A stretch of 10,713 bases of DNA from an uncultured Nitrospira sp. (GTDB taxonomy: Bacteria; Nitrospirota; Nitrospiria; Nitrospirales; UBA8639), in the NCBI GenBank assembly GCA_902500695.1, contig CABVRQ010000066.1, positions 10,835 to 21,547 on the forward strand, read 5' to 3'. Below the pieces are notes generated by a model. The model saw nothing but the letters and a program-made list of their open reading frames with translations, did no database searches and was not told the DNA's origin. The translations under genes and the position numbers were made by a program. Positions 5,728 to 10,713 of the stretch are shown one piece after another (position 1 is the stretch's first letter; each line of letters begins with the position of its first letter).

Positions 5728-6489
5728 TCACACCCGTTCCTGCTTGATCACCTCTTTTGCCAAAGCCCGATAGTCTTTTGTGCCATTCCCTTGTGGGTCA
5801 TAAAGTGTCACAGGTTTTCCGAATGATGGACATTCCGCCAACCGAATACTTTCTCTAACCACCACCTTAAACACCTGCTTTCCAAAACGCTCCCGGAGTT
5901 GGGCAACGACTTCTAATGCATGCCGCGTGCGAGCATCGACCCGACAGGCCAGAATCCCGGCAACAGCCAAACCCGAGTTCAACCTGACACGGATAGTCTC
6001 CACCGTTTGAAGCAAATGAGCCAATCCACGCAAGGCCATGACATGAGCCTCTACGGGAATTAAAATTTCTCTGGCGGCTACCAACGCATTGATGCTCACT
6101 ATGCCAAGCGTGGGCGAACAATCAAGAAGAATATAATCCCATTGATCAGACAGGTGAGCGAGATGACGGTTCAAGATCATCTCTGCCCCGACTTCCCCGG
6201 CCAACGCCTTATCCACCCCCACCAGCCAGGATGAAGAAGGGATCATTTCAACCCGAGGCACACAGGTCGGTTGGATGAGATCCTTGAGATTTCTGGATTC
6301 CGTAAAGGCCTCGAAAAGCCCCTTTCCCTCTTCGGCAATGCCATACCAGTTGGAGGCTGAGGCCTGGGGATCGAGGTCCACCAGCAGAACTCGACGCTTG
6401 AGTTCGCCCAGCGTCGCGGCAAGATTCACGGCGGTTGTCGTCTTCCCGCTCCCGCCCTTTTGGTTGGTGATGGCAATTACGCGACCCAT
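5728..6489 (-). CDS. parA: ParA/Soj-type partitioning ATPase without a ParB neighbour
   Basis: The 253-residue protein is a complete ParA-family ATPase without an N-terminal helix-turn-helix (Soj-like). It has the deviant Walker A K11-GGSG-K16-T-T, with the signature Lys11 needed for the dimer; the Walker A' region LLVDLDPQAS with D38 and D40; and Walker B YILLDCSP with D123. Such proteins dimerise on ATP, bind the nucleoid non-specifically and form gradients that move plasmids, chromosomes or protein cargoes; a partner protein triggers hydrolysis. No parB or parS-like gene is visible. The next gene instead encodes a small membrane-anchored protein, and the genes before it encode outer-membrane efflux factors, so this looks like a cargo-positioning ParA rather than a segregation one. 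The start agrees with the family (MGRVIAITNQKGG); the nearest purine run is AGGGGGA, too far for an ideal ribosome site. Confidence 0.92.
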   Translation of the reverse strand: MGRVIAITNQKGGSGKTTTAVNLAATLGELKRRVLLVDLDPQASASNWYGIAEEGKGLFEAFTESRNLKDLIQPTCVPRVEMIPSSSWLVGVDKALAGEVGAEMILNRHLAHLSDQWDYILLDCSPTLGIVSINALVAAREILIPVEAHVMALRGLAHLLQTVETIRVRLNSGLAVAGILACRVDARTRHALEVVAQLRERFGKQVFKVVVRESIRLAECPSFGKPVTLYDPQGNGTKDYRALAKEVIKQERV

Positions 6490-6513
6490 AAATTGAGAAA
6501 GAGAATCCCCCTA

Positions 6514-6542
6514 ATTATTGGCTCAGGAAACCGCCAGTGAAA
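6514..6542 (-). promoter_or_regulatory. Weak promoter-like pair upstream of parA
   Basis: On the minus strand AATAAT (complement of 6514-6519) matches the -10 consensus at five of six positions. A poor -35 candidate, TTTCAC (complement of 6537-6542), lies 17 bases upstream. The 132-base gap between the efflux gene and parA has no terminator hairpin, so parA could be read both from here and from the upstream operon. Confidence 0.3.
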
Positions 6543-6621
6543 GGTAAAAAAGACATGGACGAGTTTCAGCAAAGCCGCTTAAAAAGTCAAGGAGAACTGA
6601 ACGTTCGTCACCCCATCCTAC

Positions 6622-7929
6622 TCAGCTAATAGTTTGTCCGGCGGCACTCTCGAGGAGAAGGATATCACGTTGATAATGGTAGAGAGCATCAAGGTATGCC
6701 TCTTGAATATCGTTTCTCGTCTGGTGGGCATCAAGGAATGACAGAATCGCGGTGTTCCCAGCTTCGTAAGACTCCTTCACGTTATCAAACAGGGACTGAG
6801 CGGCATTCAACGCCTTGGCTCGATAGGCTTCCACTAACCGGCGACTTTGGACCAGATGACGATGTGCCAGATCAACTTGAGCATGCGCCTCATTCAGCGT
6901 CTGGCGTAAGTCGGCCTCGGCTATTTGAACGACGGTGGCGGCTTCCTGTATGCCGCCCTGATTCCTGTCGAACACGGGAAGGGGGATGCCCACGTTAAAG
7001 GTCCATTGCTGTTGATTGTCAGGCCCCCTGGATCCCTGGACCATGAACCCGAGATCCACCGTCACATCCGGGTACTGAATAGCGAAAGCCAGTTTCAATT
7101 CAGAGCGACGCTTTGCGTACAAGAGACGCTTGGCCCGAACGTCCGGTCGCGTCTCTTCAACCCGTGTTTTCAATGCATTGATATCAGGGACGATCGCCTG
7201 GAACGTCAGGTCCGTTGTCAGTTCTAATTCAGTTTCCGGGGGGAGGGATAAGAGCAAGAGGAGGTCGGCCGTGGCGGAATCGATGAGTTGAAGATCACGG
7301 ATCAACTCATATTGTGCATCCACCATTTGAATTTTAAGCCGGATAAGGTCTTTGTGGTTGCCCATCCTTTGTAACTCATCCGTCATTTTTTTCACCACAC
7401 TAGAGAGGTGATCGCGGGTCTCTTTGTCGAAAGCCAGATGGCGACGTGCAACCTGAACGCGGTAATACGCATCCTTCAGTGCGAAACTGAGTTGTCGAAG
7501 CGAGTCTTCAAACCCGGCTTCGGCTGATTGCGTCCCGAACTCCGCACTTTCAATACGGAACCCGCGTTTGCCGGCCACGACAAAGAGTTGACTCAGGACG
7601 GAGCTAATCGCTCCACAGTCAGAGAGTTGGCAATTTTGTGTGTAGGAACTCAGGGTGTTGATGGAGAGTTCGGGGTTCGGGAAGAGGCCGGCGGTGATCT
7701 TTTGGGCCTGTGCGGTATCGATGCCATATTTGGTTTTAAGGAGATCCAGATTTTGACGGAGAAACAAGACAATGGCCTCATCCAAACTCAGACGCTGGAC
7801 AACTGGCTTCTCTCTTGCAGGCTTGTCTTCCTGCTCTCCCGCCATTGCGCTGCCGACACTTCCCAATCCTAGCAAGCTGAGAAAGCCCATGATGATGCAT
7901 GCCTTCAGGAATAATCGAATCACCGGCAT
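6622..7929 (-). CDS. TolC/CzcC-type outer membrane efflux factor, second copy
   Basis: The 435-residue protein has a clean signal peptide (MPVIRLFLKACIIMGFLSLL to SAMA, cleavage after about residue 30) and two outer-membrane-efflux repeats. Each repeat has a long periplasmic helix pair and a beta hairpin: PNPELSI with QLFVVAGKRGFR in the first, YPDVTVDLGF with WTFNVGIPLPVFDRNQGG in the second. Members trimerise into a channel-tunnel across the outer membrane and periplasm and work with RND, ABC or MFS pumps; the CzcC branch exports metal ions. A C-x4-C pair (Cys100, Cys105) lies in the first predicted surface loop. The ATG at 7929 is chosen for the signal peptide; a TTG at 7983 would extend it by 18 residues with no ribosome site. 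It follows its paralogue after 71 bases. No pump or membrane-fusion gene is in view. Confidence 0.9.
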   Translation of the reverse strand: MPVIRLFLKACIIMGFLSLLGLGSVGSAMAGEQEDKPAREKPVVQRLSLDEAIVLFLRQNLDLLKTKYGIDTAQAQKITAGLFPNPELSINTLSSYTQNCQLSDCGAISSVLSQLFVVAGKRGFRIESAEFGTQSAEAGFEDSLRQLSFALKDAYYRVQVARRHLAFDKETRDHLSSVVKKMTDELQRMGNHKDLIRLKIQMVDAQYELIRDLQLIDSATADLLLLLSLPPETELELTTDLTFQAIVPDINALKTRVEETRPDVRAKRLLYAKRRSELKLAFAIQYPDVTVDLGFMVQGSRGPDNQQQWTFNVGIPLPVFDRNQGGIQEAATVVQIAEADLRQTLNEAHAQVDLAHRHLVQSRRLVEAYRAKALNAAQSLFDNVKESYEAGNTAILSFLDAHQTRNDIQEAYLDALYHYQRDILLLESAAGQTIS

Positions 7930-8618
7930 TGGCCTTGCGTGGTCGTGAAAGCGTGAAAAAGGGCAAAAGAAATATTGGAACAAATCATAAGCCGGGATCT
8001 TTAGCTGATTGGCTGAGCAGCGGCACTCTCAAGAAGCAGGATATCGCGTTGATATTCGTAGAGTGCGTTGATGTAGGCCTTATCAATCTCTATTTTTGTC
8101 CGAAAGACATCGAGCAGATGCAGAATCGTGGTCTTTCCCGAATGGAAGTCATCCTCCACCCTATTAAGCAGAGCCTCGGTGGCATCAAAGGCACCCGCGC
8201 GGTACGTCTCGACCAACAGACGACTTTGTCCTAAATGTCGATAGACCGTGTTTATTTGATGATGAACTTCATTGAGGGTCTTGCGAAGGTCGGCTTCTGC
8301 AATATGTACTTTGGTGGCGGCTTCCTTGATGCCTCCCTGATTTCTGTCGAACACGGGAATAGGCATGCCCAAATTGATGGTCCATTGCTGTTGGTTGTCA
8401 GGCCCTTGAGGTCCCTGGACATTGTACCCGAGGTCCACTGTCACGTCCGGATACTGGTTGGCTATCGCGAGCTTCGATTCTGAGCGGCGCTGAGCCAACA
8501 GCAGACGCTTGGCGCGAAGATCCGGTCTGGCATCTTCCACGCGCTTCTTTAAAGCCACAATATCTGGGGCAATCGGTTGGAACGTCAGGTCCGTTGTCAG
8601 TTCTAATTCAGTTTCCGG
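7199..8618. repeat. Tandem duplication carrying long identical blocks
   Basis: The two efflux genes contain stretches identical at the DNA level, including silent positions. Bases 7199-7239 equal 8578-8618 (41 of 41), and 7712-7766 equal 9091-9145 (55 of 55). Both pairs are offset by exactly 1379 bases, so there is no net insertion or deletion between them. Other parts of the genes, such as the periplasmic helices after the first hairpin, differ strongly. Confidence 0.85.
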
Positions 8619-9353
8619 TGGGAGAGTCAAGAGCAGGAGGAGATCGGATCTGTCCGAATCAATTTGTTGAATATCCCCGATGATATCACCTTGGGTTCTC
8701 ACCGCTCGAATTTGGAGGCGGATTACATCCTCCGGATTTTGTATCTTTGTAGATGCACCGCTCAGTTTCTCGATAGCACCATTGAGCCGGCTAAACCTCT
8801 GTTCATCGTCCGCCAGAAGGCGACGCCCCACTCGAACCCGATAATAGGCATCCTTCACGGCAAAACTAAGTTGTCGAAGCGTGTCTTCAAACCCGGCTTC
8901 GGCTGATTGCGTTCCGAACTCCGCACTTTCAACACGGAATCCGCGTTTACCGGCCACCAGAAAAAGTTGACTAATCACCGGCATAATTCCTCCGCACTTA
9001 CCCAAGTTACAATCCTGCGTGTACGCGCTGAGGGTATTGATGGAGAGTTCGGGATTCGGAAACAGGCCGGCGGTGATCTTTTGGGCCTTGGCGGTATCGA
9101 TGCCATATTTGGTTTTAAGGAGATCCAGATTTTGACGGAGAAACATGGCAATGGCTTCATCCAAACTCAGACGCAACACCGTGGGGTCCTGCTTCTCCAA
9201 GTTCCCCTTCCCTCTTGCAGCCACCGCTGGACTCAGACTCAATATCCCCGTGACCATTATCACGATCGTCAGGAACCAGGTCCCCATCCCCAATGTCCAG
9301 CCCCAATTACCTCTCACTGGATAGAGATATTGTGTAGCCCATCTACTGGTCAT
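8001..9353 (-). CDS. TolC/CzcC-type outer membrane efflux factor, first copy
   Basis: The 450-residue protein is a paralogue of the next gene, with a long N-terminal extension before the signal anchor (hydrophobic 25-42, likely cleavage near AVA at 43-45). After it comes LSLDEAIAMFLRQNLDLLKT, the first hairpin PNPELSI with QLFLVAGKRGFR, and the second repeat YPDVTVDLGY with WTINLGMPIPVFDRNQGG. The C-x4-C pair in the first surface loop is Cys115 and Cys120, with different residues between the cysteines than in the paralogue. The start at 9353 is set by a strong purine-rich site just upstream; an upstream in-frame start at 9452 would put 33 residues before the same site. It is the first gene of the minus-strand block and probably leads its transcript. 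Its substrate is unknown; the CzcC-like motifs make metal export a reasonable guess only. Confidence 0.9.
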   Translation of the reverse strand: MTSRWATQYLYPVRGNWGWTLGMGTWFLTIVIMVTGILSLSPAVAARGKGNLEKQDPTVLRLSLDEAIAMFLRQNLDLLKTKYGIDTAKAQKITAGLFPNPELSINTLSAYTQDCNLGKCGGIMPVISQLFLVAGKRGFRVESAEFGTQSAEAGFEDTLRQLSFAVKDAYYRVRVGRRLLADDEQRFSRLNGAIEKLSGASTKIQNPEDVIRLQIRAVRTQGDIIGDIQQIDSDRSDLLLLLTLPPETELELTTDLTFQPIAPDIVALKKRVEDARPDLRAKRLLLAQRRSESKLAIANQYPDVTVDLGYNVQGPQGPDNQQQWTINLGMPIPVFDRNQGGIKEAATKVHIAEADLRKTLNEVHHQINTVYRHLGQSRLLVETYRAGAFDATEALLNRVEDDFHSGKTTILHLLDVFRTKIEIDKAYINALYEYQRDILLLESAAAQPIS

Positions 9354-9369
9354 GCCTTCCCTCCCTCCT
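9354..9369 (-). promoter_or_regulatory. Extended purine-rich ribosome binding site of the first efflux gene
   Basis: The complement of 9355-9368 reads AGGAGGGAGGGAAGG, directly before the ATG at 9353. Several overlapping Shine-Dalgarno registers are possible, with AGGAGG about nine bases from the ATG. It decides the start against an upstream frame extending to 9452. Confidence 0.7.
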
Positions 9370-9424
9370 GACAACTCACGAAGCAAAATTATGCCTTCTG
9401 GGTGCCTGCTCCCCGCTTCCCCTT

Positions 9425-9438
9425 GCGCGTCGACGCGC
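9425..9438. repeat. Perfect 14-bp GC-rich palindrome
   Basis: GCGCGTCGACGCGC equals its own reverse complement. It lies about 72 bases upstream of the first efflux gene start and stands out against the A+T-richer sequence around 9500-9700. An operator is plausible. Confidence 0.6.
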
Positions 9439-9614
9439 GACAGTGCGTACATGCGAGGGCAGGCTTCACGGGCAGGCTAAATAGGGCTGTCTTTCTGGTC
9501 CAACCCAATATATCCATGGATACATGGCGCCAGCATAGCTCAAAGATTCATTCCGTTGCCACATGCCATAGACCCAAGAGGACTTTCTTTACTGCCAAAA
9601 TTTCTTTTGCGTCC

Positions 9615-9632
9615 ACTGTCATTTTTGACAGT
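9615..9632. repeat. Inverted repeat overlapping a consensus -35 hexamer
   Basis: ACTGTCA (9615-9621) and TGACAGT (9626-9632) flank TTTT. The right arm contains TTGACA (9625-9630), a perfect sigma70 -35 box on the plus strand, but no good -10 follows at 15-19 bases. It may be a repressor site or a coincidental hairpin. Confidence 0.5.
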
Positions 9633-9811
9633 TACTCCCAGATTAAAAAGTTTGCCATTGAGAGCCTTGTTAGCGACGTACATTTAACTAAATGAACCAT
9701 ACGTTCTCTGAATTTCCTTATTTGGGATGTTTCCCCAAAATTGCTAAGCTAGTATTCTTCTTCAATGTACAATGTACTGATTTTCCTTACACATAAAGGA
9801 GGAATGAATTC

Positions 9812-10522
9812 ATGAAGGTGAATGTTCATCGCACAACTCTGATCGTGGTCATCTTTCTTTTTCTCTTACAAGGATGCGCGGCCACGCAACAACGACGAGA
9901 CGTGGTCAAAACCGGTTTTCTGAGTGCGAGTGAACAATCCATGCTCACGGAAGGGAAGGGTGACCATGAGGCACTCCTACACTACATCAACCCAGATGCG
10001 GACTGGCGTTCCTACGACAAGATAATTCTTGATTCCGTGGCGGTCTGGAAAGACAAAGAAACGAAAGATGTGTCTCCCGAAAATCTTCAGATGCTGACCG
10101 ATTTTGCCTATAGCCACCTCCATGAGGCACTGACCAAAGACTATGCCATTGTGGGCCTATCCGGACCTGGCGTCATGCGTGCAACCTTTGCCATTACCGA
10201 AGCGGAGGCTTCAAGTCCGGGGGCGGATGTGGTGACGTCTATTATCCCTCAAACCAGAATCCTGACCGGCGTCAAAGGCCTTGTCGCGGGCGGCAAGCCC
10301 GGCTTTGTGGGAACGGCCGGCATGGAGGTCAAGATTACTGACGCCCAAACCGGAAAGATTCTGGCGATGGCCGTCGACCGGCGCGGGGGGACCAAAGATC
10401 TCAGCGGAATGACCAACGAATGGAATGATGTGGAGAAAGCTTACATCTATTGGGCGGCTGCTTCTCGCTATCGGTTGTGCATGCTTCGCGGTGAATCGAA
10501 TTGTGAAAAACCTGAAGCATAG
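9812..10522 (+). CDS. DUF3313-type outer membrane lipoprotein
   Basis: The 236-residue product has a lipoprotein signal peptide (MKVNVHRTTLIVVIFLFLL, lipobox LQGC, Cys22), followed by Ala, so outer-membrane sorting is likely. The body matches DUF3313: KTGFLSA near 33-39, DADWRSYDKIILDSVAVW, HLHEALTKDYAIV, GPGVMRATFAITEAEAS, DAQTGKILAMAVDRR, and WNDVEKAYIYWAAASRYRLC near the end. Two cysteines close to the C-terminus (RLC and SNC) are conserved in the broken homologue at 1369-2079 and could pair. The family's function is unknown; members are reported as predicted lipoproteins. The ATG is preceded by AAAGGAGGAA (9795-9804) with nine bases after GGAGG, the best ribosome site in the window. It is transcribed away from the efflux block, with the repeat-rich regulatory region between. 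No co-transcribed gene is visible downstream inside the window. Confidence 0.9.
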   Translation: MKVNVHRTTLIVVIFLFLLQGCAATQQRRDVVKTGFLSASEQSMLTEGKGDHEALLHYINPDADWRSYDKIILDSVAVWKDKETKDVSPENLQMLTDFAYSHLHEALTKDYAIVGLSGPGVMRATFAITEAEASSPGADVVTSIIPQTRILTGVKGLVAGGKPGFVGTAGMEVKITDAQTGKILAMAVDRRGGTKDLSGMTNEWNDVEKAYIYWAAASRYRLCMLRGESNCEKPEA

Positions 10523-10713
10523 AAGATACCGACATACCGACCGAGTCGAAGTTGGGCGGTACCCTGCGAGCAGCTGAAAAAACTAGTGTTGTTCGTCTTG
10601 GGCGCAGAGTGTCTTCAGGCCAATAAGTCCGTGCAATGCTCGGGCTTTCCTTCTTATGTGATCCCAAAGTAAGAAGCACATTCAGTTGCCAGACACCGTC
10701 AGAATCAATTGAG
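10523..10713. other. Downstream flank without a recognisable gene
   Basis: The stretch starts with a tandem octamer ATACCGAC (10526-10533 and 10534-10541). It later contains a loose inverted repeat CTTCTTA/TAAGAAG (10650-10656 and 10670-10676, 13-base loop). No terminator with a T-run and no coding signal were seen. Confidence 0.4.

Larger units (their letters stand above)
9370..9794. promoter_or_regulatory. Divergent regulatory region with several repeats
   Basis: Over 400 bases without a supportable gene separate the minus-strand efflux block from the plus-strand lipoprotein gene. The region contains a 14-bp palindrome (9425-9438), a direct repeat GGGCAGGCT (9457-9465 and 9470-9478), a 7-bp-arm inverted repeat (9615-9632), a small inverted repeat TTTGGG/CCCAAA (9721-9726 and 9734-9739), and a tandem heptamer AATGTAC (9764-9777). 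No complete promoter could be defined with confidence; TACAAT at 9768-9773 is a possible -10 box without a good -35. Confidence 0.55.

Noticed and set aside
7930..7983. 18-residue extension of the second efflux factor from TTG 7983
   Set aside because: There is no ribosome site. The ATG at 7929 gives a standard signal peptide.
9354..9452. 33-residue extension of the first efflux factor up to 9452
   Set aside because: The extension would cover the strong purine-rich ribosome site and would place a long polar stretch before the signal peptide.
9402..9695. 97-codon plus-strand frame in the divergent regulatory region
   Set aside because: It is antisense to the efflux upstream region, its composition is not protein-like, and it has no ribosome site or family resemblance. 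It contains the palindromes and repeats described as regulatory.
1369..10522. The two inverted DUF3313 genes as ends of a mobile or composite element
   Set aside because: They are only protein-level paralogues with modest DNA similarity. No transposase, integrase, terminal repeats or target duplications were seen.

Overview
The window comes from a Gram-negative bacterium. It carries two outer-membrane efflux factors, three probable lipoproteins (one of them broken) and a secreted SYLF protein. Base composition is close to balanced. The mix of SYLF protein, DUF3313 lipoproteins and CzcC-like outer-membrane factors is compatible with a Nitrospirota-like chromosome, but this is a low-confidence inference; no rRNA or other taxonomic marker is present. 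No tRNA, rRNA, CRISPR array or transposase was seen.

Layout. Bases 1-231 hold the decayed 3' part of an arylsulfatase-like gene (+) with two frame breaks. A minus-strand SYLF/Ysc84 gene (360-923) follows, with a good terminator. Bases 1039-2079 (minus) are a degraded two-gene unit: a DUF3313-type lipoprotein gene broken by one in-frame TAA, whose stop overlaps the start of a second small gene that is frameshifted. A gene-free stretch (2080-2533) leads to a plus-strand run of three genes: a TMEM175-like (DUF1211) six-helix channel, a small lipocalin-like lipoprotein, and a GTG-initiated EF-hand protein. A CorA-family Mg2+ transporter (4054-5016, minus) converges on this run.

From 9353 down to 5267 on the minus strand lies a co-directional block: two tandem paralogous TolC/CzcC-type outer-membrane factors, an orphan ParA ATPase, and a small protein with a basic N-terminus, coiled coil and C-terminal membrane anchor. 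A nested inverted repeat sits at its 3' end. A regulatory region rich in palindromes and direct repeats (9354-9811) separates this block from a divergent, intact DUF3313 lipoprotein gene (9812-10522). That gene encodes exactly as many residues (236) as the broken copy would if read through its stop.

Working picture. The middle of the window is dominated by ion handling and envelope functions: K+ channel-like protein, Ca2+-binding protein, Mg2+ transporter and outer-membrane export channels. The most original candidate system is the ParA ATPase with its membrane-anchored neighbour, which has the architecture expected of a two-component positioning system without ParB. Its link to the adjacent export channels is an inference from gene order only. 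The first 2 kb carries at least three broken genes and looks like a locus undergoing decay.
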